This document shows positions 6,835-16,767 of a stretch of 38,372 nucleotides of DNA, piece after piece. The DNA comes from Ruania zhangjianzhongii (lineage in GTDB: Bacteria; Actinomycetota; Actinomycetes; Actinomycetales; Beutenbergiaceae): positions 1 to 38,372 of the forward strand of contig NZ_CP042827.1 of NCBI RefSeq assembly GCF_008000995.1. The letters are read 5' to 3'. A model generated the notes under the pieces. The model saw nothing but the letters and a program-made list of their open reading frames with translations. It did not search any database and was not told the DNA's origin. How positions within the stretch are numbered: position 1 is the first letter of the stretch; every line of letters starts with the position of its first letter. Both the position numbers and the translations under genes were made by a program.

Positions 6835-7505
6835 TGAGCTCGTCGACGCCATTCCCGAAGCGACCCAAGTGGCCGCTGGTGACCGCGGGCGTGGTGGTCC
6901 TCGTGGTCGCCGCGCTCCTTGGTGGATGGTGGCTCGGCCGCGACCAAGGCGGTGACCCACCCGAGAACACCACCACGCCGCCGAGCCCCACCGACACCAC
7001 CGCCGCGGACGGGCAGGTCGACGGCTGTCTCGGAGGGCCCGACCGGACCCCTGAGATGGTGCTCGCCGCCCAAGAGCAAGCCGACGTCGCCTCGGACGAG
7101 GAGGGCGTTGCATTCGCCGCCTCACTCATGCGGTGGTTTTGGCAGGAGCCCTGGGCCGAACCTACGGATGCTCAGCGCACCGCGATCGTGGCCGAGCACG
7201 CGGATTCCAGCATCCCGGAACTGTTTGAGTCCGCTGCCGACTCGGTAGACGCAGACACCTCGAGGTGGGTCTCCACCAGCGGCGCCCTCTGGTACGTCGA
7301 GTCGTCTACGGCGGACGAATTGGTTGTGAGTCTAGCGCTGCTGCCGGTGATCGACGGGGAGTTAGCGACAGACTCCCGCATCCAAGCGACCCTGACGTTG
7401 ACGCGCTCTGACGGAGTATGGCGCTGGTCCGCCTTCGAAGCCCAGATGCGCGACTACGAGGACATGGAGTCGATCGGCACTGCCTTTACCAGCGGGTGCG
7501 GCTGA
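6834..7505 (+). CDS. VirB8-like single-pass transfer protein
   Basis: About 223 residues from ATG 6834, which overlaps the previous stop as TGATG (a GTG at 6831 is also possible). A cytoplasmic basic N-terminus, one membrane helix at about residues 15-36 (WPLVTAGVVVLVVAALLGGW), a Thr/Pro-rich linker, then an extracytoplasmic domain rich in Trp and acidic residues (RWFWQEPWAEP; WRWSAFEAQMRDYED). This topology and the NTF2-like look of the outer domain resemble VirB8/TcpC-type scaffold proteins. Two cysteines (CLGG; SGCG at the end) may form a disulfide outside the membrane, which fits an NrdH-like redoxin in the same operon, though NrdH itself would be cytoplasmic. Confidence 0.65.
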   Translation: MSSSTPFPKRPKWPLVTAGVVVLVVAALLGGWWLGRDQGGDPPENTTTPPSPTDTTAADGQVDGCLGGPDRTPEMVLAAQEQADVASDEEGVAFAASLMRWFWQEPWAEPTDAQRTAIVAEHADSSIPELFESAADSVDADTSRWVSTSGALWYVESSTADELVVSLALLPVIDGELATDSRIQATLTLTRSDGVWRWSAFEAQMRDYEDMESIGTAFTSGCG

Positions 7506-9080
7506 TGTCGGGGGAGAACCAGCCCTGGTGGCAGACCGCTCTCGAGACGGTTGCTGGCGTGTCAACCGTGAGTCGCGATGGCGCAGATTCTGCAGCGTCG
7601 ACGTTCTGGGACACCGCCATGTCGCTTACAGGGGTCGGGCCGACCGTCGCCTCAGCTGCCCGTGCGGCTGATTTTTTTAGTGATCCGCCGGGGTGGTTGC
7701 TGGAGCAGTTGGAGACGTTCACGTCGTGGTTGGCGGGGTCGGTGATGCCGTCGTTGGTGGAGGCGACGAAGCCAGACTTGTCCGCGGAGTGGTTCTTGTC
7801 GGCGTATGCGGTCACGTTCGGGCTGGCGTTCTTCGTGATGGCGGTGCTGTCGATCTTGAACCTGGTTCGTTTGGCGTCGGGGTCGGTTGCTTCTGCGGAC
7901 GTGGTGGACGCGCTGACGTATCAGGGTGTGTGGTTCTTCCTTGGGTCGATGGTTGGCCCGCTGGTCGGGTACATGGTCGCGCAGGTGGTCGGCGCTGCCT
8001 CTGATGCGTTGCTGGGGTGGGCTGTTCAGGACAGTGTTGAGGGGGTGGTGGCGCGACTGCAGGAGTTCGCCGACACCGAGGGGTTCCTGCCGGAGGCCGG
8101 CGGCTGGCTGCTTGCGGTCGCTGTCCTGTTATTCCTGATCATCGGCCTGGTGCTGGTGGTCCTTGCCCATCTGATCGCACTGGTGACGTTGTACTTCGTC
8201 GGGGTGCTCTTCCCGTTGACGCAGGTGTGGCGGATGGACCCAAAGCGCCGCGGATTGGCGGACTCGGCGGTGATGGTATGGCTGTGCATCCTCGCCTCTC
8301 ATGCACTGGTGTTTTTGTTGCTGGGGATCGCCTTCCATTGGGTTGGTGATGCTGGGTTCGCATTCCTCGCCGACCCGGGGATGAACTCTGTCGCCCAGGC
8401 GCTTGCTGCAGGGTTTGCGATGATCCTCGCCGGGGTCTCGCCGCTGATGTTGTTCAAGTTGGCGAAGGTGCTGCCGTCAACGGCTGGGCAGGCCGGCCCA
8501 TCGCTGTCCTCCGGGCGGCAGGCGCCGGCAGCGGCGGTGGGAGCAAGTCGCTGAGCGATCACGCCCAGGCGCAGCAGGCAAGTACTGCAGACAGTGCCTC
8601 GAGCGGCGCGGCCGGTGGAGGCGGGGGAAGTGAGTCCACCCCTTCGGGTGGGCAGGGTGAGTCTGGCGGGTCGGGGTCTGGAGAACAGCAGCCCGGGGCG
8701 CTGGAGCAGCGCGCGAACGAGCACCGGTCTGGCCTCAGCGGTGCCGGAAGTGGCACTGGCGCTGGGCAGTCCTCCGCCGCGCTTCCTCTGGCGGTGATGG
8801 TGTCGGAGCCGCTGGCGCGGCTCGAGGCGGGGCCACCGCCGCCAGTGGTGCGGGCGGTGCCGCCGGTGGCGCCGCTGGTGGTGCGGGAGCGGCCGGGACC
8901 GCGACAGTGGCTGAGGGCGCTGCCACCGGTGGCAAGCTCGGTCCGGTCGGCGCCGCCGTGGGTGCTGGCCTGGGAGTTGCTGCTGCCGGTGTGAAGAAGG
9001 CGTGGGACACCACTGTGGACACCTCGCAGAAGGCCGGCGAGACCGCTTCCCAGGACATGGGTCGCGAGGAGGTCAGCTGA
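7505..9080 (+). CDS. VirB6/TrbL-like polytopic transfer protein, two frameshifts in tail
   Basis: The start ATG 7505 overlaps the previous TGA. The first 345 residues hold about six membrane helices (LSAYAVTFGLAFFVMAVLSI; WFFLGSMVGPLVGYMVAQVV; LLAVAVLLFLIIGLVLVVL; a Trp-rich outer loop), the plan of VirB6/TrbL channel proteins. The uninterrupted frame ends at 8554, but the coding pattern continues. A Gly/Ser/Ala/Gln-rich tail runs in a second frame to about 8785 and in a third to TGA 9078-9080, ending VKKAWDTTVDTSQKAGETAS. Two added bases restore 1578 nt (525 residues), and the repaired stop overlaps the next ATG like all its neighbours. The tail is probably disordered and cytoplasmic. Confidence 0.75.
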
Positions 9081-10669
9081 TGCGCACGTCCAGTATTGGT
9101 GGGGACGCCGCTCACCGGGGCTTGTTCGGTCGCTCCACGGTGCGGTCACGGACGATGATGGTGATCGTCCCGGCGGCGCTGGTCATTGCTGCGCTGGGGG
9201 ACACCGCGGGCCTCTGGGTTGCCGCTGGCCTGGTGGTGGTCGCGCTGCTGCTGACGGCATCGACTCCTCGGGGCACGCTCGTCGAGCGAGTGGTGCGCTG
9301 GTGGCGCTGGCGATCGAAGGTGCGTTCGGGTCTGACACGGTTCAGCCCCTTCGATGATGCTCTGTGGGAAGAGCTGGTGGGTCGCGGGTGGCGTCACCGC
9401 AAGGAGGCGGCCGCTGTCAGGGAGTGGCCCGATGGGTGCGAGGGTCTGGGCTGGCTCCAGGCAGAGGCCGGGAGGCCGGGCATCGCGTGGCAGACCCCAG
9501 TGGGGGAGGAGCCGTACCTGTCGGTGTGCTGGGCTGTGGGTGGCCAGCACCGTGGGGTGGAGTCGGATGAGTCGGTCGAGACGGCCGCCGCGGCAGTCTC
9601 GCAGTTCCTGGAGTCGTTCGCGCCGGAGCTGCGGGCACCGCAGGTGGCGCAGATCTTGACCAGGGTGCTGCCGCCGGATTCGGCTCTGCACGAGTCCTGG
9701 ATCCTTGATCGGATGGACACCTCCGCCCCGGAGGTGGTGCTGCGCTCCTACGATTCCGCGTTGCGGATGCTGTCCAAGGGTGCGCTGATCCAGCGGCACT
9801 TCGTTGTGATTCGGTGGCCGCTGACGGCTGCTTTCAAGGCGGAGGCGGCACGGTATGGCCTGCGCCAGCGTGGGTGGCGAGAGTTCATGGCGACGGAGAT
9901 CGAGACCATGCAGGGTGTGCTGGGACCGGCCTTCGGTGGGGCTCGACCACTATCTGCCCGGCAGACCGTGGCGGTGATACGGCACATGCAGGACCCGGGG
10001 CGGCCGATCGACCAGGTCACGGACGTGGGCTTGCTGGATGTGGGGGAGCCAGCGCGGGAGGAGTACGGGGCATACGTGGTGACCGGGAGTGATCCACTCA
10101 CCCGACAGCCGGCGGAGTGGTGGCACACCACGGGGATGATCACCTCGGAGGGGCTTTCGAGTGAGGAACGTACCTCACTGTGGTTGTTGCCGATGCTTAC
10201 GGGCATGCCCGATCAGATCATCCGGACCATCTCGTTCCAGATCCTGACGCGGCCGGCGGAGGGGGCCAGGGTGCGGGCTCGTCGGGCGGTGACGCAAGAC
10301 TCAGCGAACATCAACGCCGCGCGGGAGAAGGGGCGTCTGGTGGATGACGAGGACGCGGTGACGTTGACGGCGGCGCAGCGGCGCCGAGCGGACCTGCGTC
10401 CAGGACAGCCGCACCATGGCGCTGAATGGGTCGGATACGTGACGCTCTCGGCCCGCTCCCGGGAGGAGTTGCGCCGCGCGGTACGTGTGGTGCGTGACCG
10501 GTTCGCTACGGCGCTGGGTGCCAAGGTCGAGTGGCTCGACACCTACCAGGCCGCTGCGATGGGCTGCACCTGGCCCCTTGCGCGGGGCATCCGCCCGAGC
10601 GGGATGGATGCCTCGGAACGTCTCGCCGGAATGCTGACGGGTAAGTCTTCGAAGGAGTCGCTGACATGA
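9080..10669 (+). CDS. SCO6880-type transfer protein (VirB4 N-terminal half)
   Basis: 529 residues from ATG 9080, which overlaps the repaired stop of the VirB6-like gene; an ATG at 9002 in the same frame would lie inside that gene's tail. Two adjacent membrane helices near residues 25-60 (MMVIVPAALVIAALGDTAGL; LVVVALLLTAS) are followed by a long soluble part containing EEPYLSVCWAVGGQH and GYVTLSARSREELRRAVRVV. There is no Walker A. Proteins of this type in Streptomyces-like elements fuse a PrgI/VirB3-like membrane part to the N-terminal domain of VirB4 and pair with a separate ATPase. Here the next gene encodes that ATPase and overlaps by four bases. Confidence 0.8.
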   Translation: MRTSSIGGDAAHRGLFGRSTVRSRTMMVIVPAALVIAALGDTAGLWVAAGLVVVALLLTASTPRGTLVERVVRWWRWRSKVRSGLTRFSPFDDALWEELVGRGWRHRKEAAAVREWPDGCEGLGWLQAEAGRPGIAWQTPVGEEPYLSVCWAVGGQHRGVESDESVETAAAAVSQFLESFAPELRAPQVAQILTRVLPPDSALHESWILDRMDTSAPEVVLRSYDSALRMLSKGALIQRHFVVIRWPLTAAFKAEAARYGLRQRGWREFMATEIETMQGVLGPAFGGARPLSARQTVAVIRHMQDPGRPIDQVTDVGLLDVGEPAREEYGAYVVTGSDPLTRQPAEWWHTTGMITSEGLSSEERTSLWLLPMLTGMPDQIIRTISFQILTRPAEGARVRARRAVTQDSANINAAREKGRLVDDEDAVTLTAAQRRRADLRPGQPHHGAEWVGYVTLSARSREELRRAVRVVRDRFATALGAKVEWLDTYQAAAMGCTWPLARGIRPSGMDASERLAGMLTGKSSKESLT

Positions 10670-12149
10670 GCCAGGACGTGCGTTCGGGGAGCGAGGCCCG
10701 CGAGGACGAAGGACCGGGCGGGCGTCGTGCCCGCCGGCGACGAAGCGAGACCCAGGTGGAGCCCCCCGCCGGCCCGCCGACGGGGATCGTGGGCGGTGAG
10801 TTCTTCGACGACTCCGGTCAGGTCCTCAAGCGGTTCCAGGGGCGGGGATGCCGGCACGGCCCCGGCTGTGGCTGGCCCGGCGAGGCTACTACGCTCCCCA
10901 GCCGGTCGGGGCCTCCACGACGACCCGGCAGGCGGAGATTCTCAACCCCGCGATCATTGGTGAGCCCACGGGCGCGAAGGGAATTCCGCAGGGACGCGAT
11001 GTGCTCTCCCGCGCGATCGTCGCGCACGACCCAATCACGGCCTACCCGCACCTGGTCTCCTCCACCAACGTCGCGGTGATCGGCGACGTGGGGGCGGGCA
11101 AATCCACGTGCACGAAGTGCAACTACGCGCTTCGTGCACTGGCGCTGGGAGACCGTCAGGTGGTGGTCTACGACCGCAAGGACGAGAGTGGCGAGGGCGA
11201 GTACTCCGAACTGACCCGCTTCTATGGCAACGACCCGCTGAAGTTCAGCGTGGAGCCAGGAGCGGACACGGCGCGGTTGAACCTGCTCGACCCGTCAGTC
11301 GGGCTGGTTCGCGGAGACAGCGGGCAGCTGCGGTTGCTGCGGACAGTGTGCGAACTAGCCCGCGGCTCAGAACTCAACGAGGTAGAGCGGGAGGCGCTGC
11401 GGGCGGCCTATACGCTGACCCGGCAGGAGGTGGACCACAGGATCCCCACCTTGGCCGACCTGGGGGAGCGGCTCGGCCTCATCAGGTCAGGGGACTACGC
11501 CGACCACTCGGCCGCCGCCAAGGAGCGGCTGCACCAGGCAGGCCTGTTAATGCGGTACTTGATCAACGACTTCCTGGCCGAGTACGGCGGGGTGTTCGAC
11601 GGAGACACCAGCTCGGCGTTCCAGCTGAACAGCCGCCTGACCTCCTTCGACATCTCACAACTTCCCGCCGACGGTCCGATCATTCCCGCGGTGATGGCAG
11701 TGGCGAACATGTGGCTGACGGGGCGGATTCGCACCCAGCGCCGAGCGGGAAACCGGATGAAGACCCACGTGATCGCCGAGGAGGGCTGGCAGTTCAGCTC
11801 CGGACCAGTGGGGGAGATGCTCCGCGCCGATACCAAGTTGCACCGAGGGCTGGGGATGTGCCTGGTGTTCGTGTTCCACAAGATCGCCGATATCCCGGCC
11901 GACTCGCCGGCACTCGCGCTGATCCAGGAGGCCCAGACCGTTCACATCTTCCGGCAGACCAGACCTGCCGACGCCGCGCGCTGCGGGGAGATGTTCGACC
12001 TGGCACCCGATGCGCGCCGCACGATCATGGAGCTGCCCACCGGGACCTCGCTGCTGAAGATCGGCGGCGCGCGTGAGGTTCAGGTCGAGGGGGTCTTGAC
12101 CCCTGAGGAAGCCCGGTTGACCAACACCGACTCCGCGCTGGTCTCATGA
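10666..12149 (+). CDS. VirB4/TraC-like transfer ATPase (C-terminal half), one frameshift
   Basis: The Arg-rich N-terminus (ATG 10666, MSQDVRSGSEAREDE) and the main part from about 10848 (MPARPRLWLARRGYYAPQ) are in different frames. One added G in the run at 10844-10847 joins them to exactly 495 codons. The Walker A GDVGAGKST lies at 11082-11108, an arginine-rich DRKDESGEGEYSE follows, then a helical insertion, and Walker B-like VIAEEGWQFSSGP with a C-terminal VFVFHKIADIP helicase-like motif. It would power substrate transfer and pilus or channel assembly at the membrane. It pairs with the SCO6880-type gene just upstream, so VirB4 is split in two. Confidence 0.85.
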
Positions 12150-12745
12150 GCACGCGGTGGTGCGATCGAGGGGCGCTGTTGCAGGTGACCGGTGCGGTCG
12201 CTGTAGCCATAGCGCTGGCGGGCGGGTGCGCGGCTACCGCACCAGAATCGCCTACACCAGCGGCCACCGCACCGGCGGCGACGGAACAAGAGCAGGAGCC
12301 TGACCCCTCCTCGCCCTCGGCGACGGACCTCGTGGCGTCTGAGGAAGCGAGCGAGTCTGCCGCGCCGAGCCCGCCGCCGGCACACCCAGACCCTACTGAT
12401 TCGGCCGCGCCACTGCCGACCTGGGACTCTGCCGCGGAGGAGCGTGCCGAGGACCAAGCATTGGCCTTCATACGTGCATTTCTGCGCACCGACCTGTCCC
12501 GGGGGGACTGGTACGCCGGGATTCGCGGCTTCCTCTCGGCGGATGCGCAGGAGAAGTACACGACCGTCGATCCGCGCAACGTGCCGAGCACCGAGATTGT
12601 GGGCGGCGCGGCAGTTGTGGATGCCTCGTCGGTGTTTCTCGCGAGCGTGGAGGTTCCCACTGGCGCTGGCGTGTTCGCGGTGACGCTGTCCCGCTCCGAG
12701 GTGGGAGAGGACTGGGTCGTTGAGCGTGCGGAGTTGCAGCAATGA
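12146..12745 (+). CDS. Lipoprotein with NTF2-like outer domain
   Basis: 199 residues. The signal peptide ends in a lipobox (VAIALAGGC, Cys28), so it should be anchored to the outer leaflet of the membrane. A Pro/Ser/Glu-rich spacer of about 70 residues reaches away from the membrane. The last 95 residues (EERAEDQALAFIRAFLRTDL, then GGAAVVDASSVFLASVEVP and VVERAELQQ) resemble the NTF2-like folds of VirB8/TcpC relatives. The start ATG overlaps the previous TGA, and its end overlaps the hydrolase gene (ATGA). It probably forms part of the outer channel or guides the hydrolase. Confidence 0.75.
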   Translation: MSTRWCDRGALLQVTGAVAVAIALAGGCAATAPESPTPAATAPAATEQEQEPDPSSPSATDLVASEEASESAAPSPPPAHPDPTDSAAPLPTWDSAAEERAEDQALAFIRAFLRTDLSRGDWYAGIRGFLSADAQEKYTTVDPRNVPSTEIVGGAAVVDASSVFLASVEVPTGAGVFAVTLSRSEVGEDWVVERAELQQ

Positions 12746-13839
12746 AGGCCGTCGTGGGTGTCAGCGGTGTGGCGCTGATCGTGGCCTTCGCCTTCGGCGG
12801 CATCGTGGTCCTGCTGATGGTCAGCGGCGGGCACGAGGGCCCGGCCGCTGCCTCACCGATGCGTGCCTGCACCCAGGGCCAGGCGCTGAGCGTGTCCGAG
12901 GAGCAGGTTCCGCCCGAGTTGCTGGAGGAGTTCAGTCCCGAGCAGCTGAATAATGCCGCGGCGATCATGTCTGCCGGTGCCGACCTCGGGGCATCCCGAG
13001 GTGCGCAGACGATCGCGGTCATGACCGCGCTCGGTGAGTCCACCCTGGTGAACATTGACTACGGCGATTGGGAGACCAGCGGGGTGCGCAACCCCGACGG
13101 TAGCCCGACCTCATCGCTGGGGCTGTTCCAGCAGCAGGAGTGGTGGGGCACTCAGCAGCAGCGTATGGACCCCTACACTGCGGCCACACTGTTCTACCAA
13201 GGCGGGCGCGATGGCTCCCCAGGGCTGCTCGATACCCCCGGGTGGGAATCCATGGCACCGACGCTGGCGGCGAACTCGGTGCAAGGAAACCTGGACCCGG
13301 ACCACTACAGCGAGTACTGGCCGGCGGCGGCGCGGATTGTTGCCGGCCTGGCGGATATCGACGTCGAGCAGGTGGACTGCACCATCGGTGGGGCTGGGGT
13401 CAGCTCCGGGCAGTGGACAACCCCGCTGCCGGGGTCCTCCGTGACGTCCACCTTCGGGCAGCGCGTCAACCCGGTGACCGGGGTGCTGAGCCTGCATGCG
13501 GGGGTGGACCTGCCGGCGGCAGCTGGAACGTCCATCCTCGCGGCTGCCGATGGTGTAGTCACCCACACCAGCTGCGAGGCCTGGCAGGGGCGATCCCCGT
13601 GCCAGGTCCTCGTGGACCACGGCGAGGTCGACGGGCACAGCGTGTGGACTCTGTACGTGCACATGTATCAGTCCGGGGTGCTGGTCAGCCCAGGCGATCA
13701 CGTCAACGCAGGCCAGGCGATCGCGTTGGTGGGCTCCAACGGTCAGTCCACCGGTCCGCACCTGCACTTCGAGGTGTGGATCGACGGGAGCGCCACCGAG
13801 CCAACCGCGTTCATGTCCACCATGGGTGTGGACCTGTGA
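12742..13839 (+). CDS. Lysozyme-like plus M23 peptidase wall hydrolase
   Basis: 365 residues. One N-terminal membrane anchor (about 5-28, VGVSGVALIVAFAFGGIVVL), then a lysozyme-like transglycosylase domain at about 70-215 with candidate catalytic Glu99 (MTALGEST) and SLGLFQQQ, then an M23 metallopeptidase domain at about 228-358. Zinc ligands are visible: H252 and D256 (LHAGVDL) and H340-x-H342 (GPHLHFEVW). The two activities would cut glycan strands and peptide cross-links, to let the transfer channel cross the thick Gram-positive wall. It is the VirB1 counterpart of this system. Confidence 0.9.
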   Translation: MKAVVGVSGVALIVAFAFGGIVVLLMVSGGHEGPAAASPMRACTQGQALSVSEEQVPPELLEEFSPEQLNNAAAIMSAGADLGASRGAQTIAVMTALGESTLVNIDYGDWETSGVRNPDGSPTSSLGLFQQQEWWGTQQQRMDPYTAATLFYQGGRDGSPGLLDTPGWESMAPTLAANSVQGNLDPDHYSEYWPAAARIVAGLADIDVEQVDCTIGGAGVSSGQWTTPLPGSSVTSTFGQRVNPVTGVLSLHAGVDLPAAAGTSILAAADGVVTHTSCEAWQGRSPCQVLVDHGEVDGHSVWTLYVHMYQSGVLVSPGDHVNAGQAIALVGSNGQSTGPHLHFEVWIDGSATEPTAFMSTMGVDL

Positions 13840-13852
13840 GAGAGGGGCAGCA

Positions 13853-15766
13853 GTGAACGACCTCGGAATGAAGCTGGTGCTGATCGGGGGCGGGGCAGCA
13901 TTGGCCGTGCTGGCCAGCCTGCATGCGGCCGTAGCCGTGGTCGCTGCCCTAGGAGACGGGCCGGTGCCCGGTCCGATGGACACGATCACCGTTGTGTTCT
14001 CCAGTCCCACGAACCCCGTAGCAGGGTATGAGGCTGCGCTCTCGCCCGTTGCGGTCTACACCGTGTGGGCGCTGCTCCTCCTGGGCATCCTGGCGGTCGT
14101 TGTGCGGGTGGCCACGCGCGCACGACGGGAACGCACTCGGTCGGCGTCGAAACGCCGACAGGCGCTGAAGATCGCCGATCTTCCGGCGCTGCGGGGCAAG
14201 GCTGCTCGAAAGCGAGCCCGGCGGATCCTGGCAACCGCGACCAAGGGTGAGGAACTGAGTACCGAACTACTGACGGTGCCGTTGGGTCGGGTTGATGGAG
14301 TGGAGTTGCACCTGCAGCACGAGGACGCGGTCCTCGCCCTGGCTCCCCAACGTAGCGGGAAGTCGTCGGGCATTGTGGTGCCGCGGGTGCTGGATGCACC
14401 CGGACCGGTGCTGGTCACCACCACCAAAGGCGATGTCGTGCTCACCACGGCGGTGAGTCGGTCATCGCGTCATTGCCCGCCGAAGCCAGTAGGAAGCCGA
14501 TGGACACTTTGGCGTGACCAGACCCGCAAGGCGCGCCACTGGGCGCCGAGGCCGCACGCCACCGGTGAGGTGCTCGCCTTCGATCTTCGAGACGTGACCG
14601 GGTGGCCCGACAAGGCGAACTTCGACCCGGTCGCTGGGTGCGAGGACCCCGAGGAGGCCATTGCCCGCGGCAAGGCCCTTGGCAGCGCGAGCACACCGAG
14701 TGGGGGAGGCGGGGGCAACAGCGCCTGGTTTCAGGCGCGGGCGGGCGAGGTCCTCGGGTACTACCTGCACGCGGCCGCCATCAAGCCTGACGGTGGGTCC
14801 ATGCGCGACGTGGTGCGCTGGGCCGCTGACTTCACCGACAGTGAGCCGCAGCGAATCCTGCAGGCCTCACCCACGGTGGGCGACGCAGGGTGGGCGGACA
14901 AGCTCCGTGCCCGCACTCAGGGCCGTGCGGGAGAAACCGTTGACTCTCTGGCCATGACCCTGTCGGGAATCCTCGCTCCGCTGGATTCTCCCCGTGTCCT
15001 CGAGGCACTATGCCCGCCGCTGGGTCAGAACTTTGACGTCGAGCGCTTCCTCGACGGGGCTAACACCCTCTACATCGTCTCCGAGGCCGGCGAGGAGGCT
15101 CTCGCCCCGCTGCTGACGATGCTCACCGACTACATCATGCGCACGGCGCAGCGAGTGTCGCAGACCCGGCCAGGTGGACGCCTGTGGCCGCCGTTCTCAC
15201 CCATCCTGGACGAGGTCACTAACATCGCCCCCCTGCCCCACCTGGACCAGTTCATGTCCGATGCCGGCGGCCGGGGGATCTGCCCGGTCGTGGTGGTGCA
15301 ATCCAGGTCCCAGCTGCGGCACCGGTGGGGGAGAGAGCAGGCGGAAGCCATTCGCGGTAACGCCACGGCACAGTACTACCTGCCGGGCATCACCGAGGAA
15401 GACCTCCAGCAAGATCTGTCCCGAGCCGTGGGCACCTACGAGGTCACGCGCACCACCACCTCCAGCGGCAGCAGTGCCGGGTCAGGGCCATCGGTGAGCA
15501 CATCCGCCAGCTGGGAAGACCGGATGCGCCCCGACGAGGTCCGTGCGATCCCCGATCAGCAGGCCCTCTTCTTCTATCGCAACCTGCGCGCCGGACTAGT
15601 GAACCTCCCACCATGGTGGGAACGCCCCGATGCCGCCTGGATCAGGGAATGCGAGCACATCGCAGAGAAGCTCACCGGGCGCAACGCCGATGCCCTTCGC
15701 CGCCGGCGGGAGACACCCATCCCGGCGCCCGCAGTAGCAACCAGCGAGGAAGGAGCGGAGGCATGA
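13853..15766 (+). CDS. VirD4/TraG-type coupling protein
   Basis: 637 residues from GTG 13853, preceded by GAGAGGGGCAG; an earlier ATG at 13826 lies inside the hydrolase gene. Two membrane helices (about 8-33 and 65-86), then a RecA-like motor with Walker A-like APQRSGKSSG at 164-173 and Walker B ILDEVTN (Asp453-Glu454), and a C-terminal region ending in a disordered tail. It couples the relaxosome to the secretion channel and pumps DNA. Between residues about 204 and 245 there is an unusual basic, Trp-rich insertion (CPPKPVGSRWTLWRDQTRKA) where relatives usually go directly to 'vFDl..vTGWPD'. Confidence 0.9.
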   Translation: MNDLGMKLVLIGGGAALAVLASLHAAVAVVAALGDGPVPGPMDTITVVFSSPTNPVAGYEAALSPVAVYTVWALLLLGILAVVVRVATRARRERTRSASKRRQALKIADLPALRGKAARKRARRILATATKGEELSTELLTVPLGRVDGVELHLQHEDAVLALAPQRSGKSSGIVVPRVLDAPGPVLVTTTKGDVVLTTAVSRSSRHCPPKPVGSRWTLWRDQTRKARHWAPRPHATGEVLAFDLRDVTGWPDKANFDPVAGCEDPEEAIARGKALGSASTPSGGGGGNSAWFQARAGEVLGYYLHAAAIKPDGGSMRDVVRWAADFTDSEPQRILQASPTVGDAGWADKLRARTQGRAGETVDSLAMTLSGILAPLDSPRVLEALCPPLGQNFDVERFLDGANTLYIVSEAGEEALAPLLTMLTDYIMRTAQRVSQTRPGGRLWPPFSPILDEVTNIAPLPHLDQFMSDAGGRGICPVVVVQSRSQLRHRWGREQAEAIRGNATAQYYLPGITEEDLQQDLSRAVGTYEVTRTTTSSGSSAGSGPSVSTSASWEDRMRPDEVRAIPDQQALFFYRNLRAGLVNLPPWWERPDAAWIRECEHIAEKLTGRNADALRRRRETPIPAPAVATSEEGAEA

Positions 15767-16322
15767 GTGAGGACGAGAACAATGCAAACCAGCGCGAGTT
15801 TGACCGCCTCCAGGGTCAGATTGATGACCTGACGGACATCGTGGCCACACTGGTAGAGCGGGCCGCCGGCACACCCGAGTCTGAGGCCGCCGCCCCCTGG
15901 TCCTGGCGCGCCACAACCGGGGAACGCCGCGAGGCCCTGTGGGGGAGCTCACGCGCTGGGTCGAGTGGCACAACGAGCGGTACGGGCGAGTCAACCCGGA
16001 CTGGACGATTCATCCGTGTTGGTTCCGTCACCCGGCCGTGGTCGAGCACCTGACAGCGCTCATGGTCGCCTGGCGCGCCGCATACGAGTCCGACAAGCCC
16101 TCACGCGAGGCCGCCATCTGGCATGACCAGATGAACAGCATCCACACCCGGATGACAGGGGCGGCCTGGGGGTTCAAGAACTGTGCCGGCGGACATCGAG
16201 AGCCCGCGGAACAACCTACCGATAGCGATCCTGAGGCCCTCGCCGCGCACATCGCGGCGGACGTGCAGGCACATCCAGATACCGTCCCGGCCGTCAGTTC
16301 ACTGCGATTGGCGCAGTCATGA
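15763..16322 (+). CDS. Hypothetical transfer-operon protein (DUF4913-like), one frameshift
   Basis: The ATG at 15763 overlaps the TraG stop and has a strong GGAGCGGAGG site. The N-terminus (REFDRLQGQIDDLTDIVATL) is a short coiled coil. The main domain begins in another frame: LTRWVEWHNERYGRVNPDWT, then IHPCWFRHPAVVEHLTALMV. One extra G in the run at 15941-15945 joins them (EALWGELTRWVEW) into 561 nt, 186 residues. Tryptophan-rich WVEWHNERYG...WIHPCWFRHP patterns occur in small proteins after TraG in actinobacterial elements. The function is unknown. The end overlaps a downstream ATG as ATGA. Confidence 0.65.
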
Positions 16323-16447
16323 CCAGCGCGGCCGCTGTGCCTGCTGCTCACCCGAGCGCGCACCGGGTTCATGCCGGGTATCCACACGTGACCGGTATTG
16401 TGCAACGCTATCCACAGTATGCGCGCTGGAAGTTGAGGAGGGGTGAG

Positions 16448-16765
16448 GTGGCCGCGGACTATCCAGAGATGAAGATTCCTACCTCGCCCCAGAGCACCGC
16501 CATGGAGCACCTGCGCGGCGTGCTCCACGCCATCTCCACCCAGGGCCGGCCAGGCCTGGCTTCGTACGCGATGATGGCCTACGCCCTCATCTCCGAGGTA
16601 ACCCCGCCCTACCCACCACCCCCCGAGCTACCCGCAGCCCCCACACTCACCGAGGCTCAGGCTGCGCTCGATGAGGCACTGGTAGCCGCAACAACACCGC
16701 GTGAGATGCTCCGACTCGTCGACGCCGGGGACATGCTCAGCGGCGCGGTCGAGGATGACGAATAG
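16448..16765 (+). CDS. Hypothetical small transfer-operon protein
   Basis: About 105 residues from GTG 16448, chosen because GAGGAGGGG lies five nt ahead. The same frame is open from ATG 16319, which overlaps the previous stop but has no ribosome-binding site; that start would add 43 residues of mixed composition. The protein has a helical first part (AMEHLRGVLHAISTQGRPGL), a Pro-rich hinge (PPYPPPPELPAAPTL), and an acidic helical end. The family is not recognised. It is two bases from the next gene, so it shares its transcript. Confidence 0.55.
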   Translation: MAADYPEMKIPTSPQSTAMEHLRGVLHAISTQGRPGLASYAMMAYALISEVTPPYPPPPELPAAPTLTEAQAALDEALVAATTPREMLRLVDAGDMLSGAVEDDE

Positions 16766-16767
16766 CC

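Noticed and set aside
7672-7678. Run of seven T inside a GC-rich gene
   Set aside because: It could look like a terminator tail or slippery site, but there is no hairpin before it and the VirB6-like frame continues cleanly (ADFFSD).
11108-12076. Second long frame within the VirB4 gene
   Set aside because: Arg/Gly-rich shadow in another frame of the same strand; the Walker motifs are in the chosen frame.
13111-14010. Antisense open frame of 299 codons
   Set aside because: It covers the wall hydrolase and the start of TraG, both well supported by motifs; composition is that of a shadow frame.
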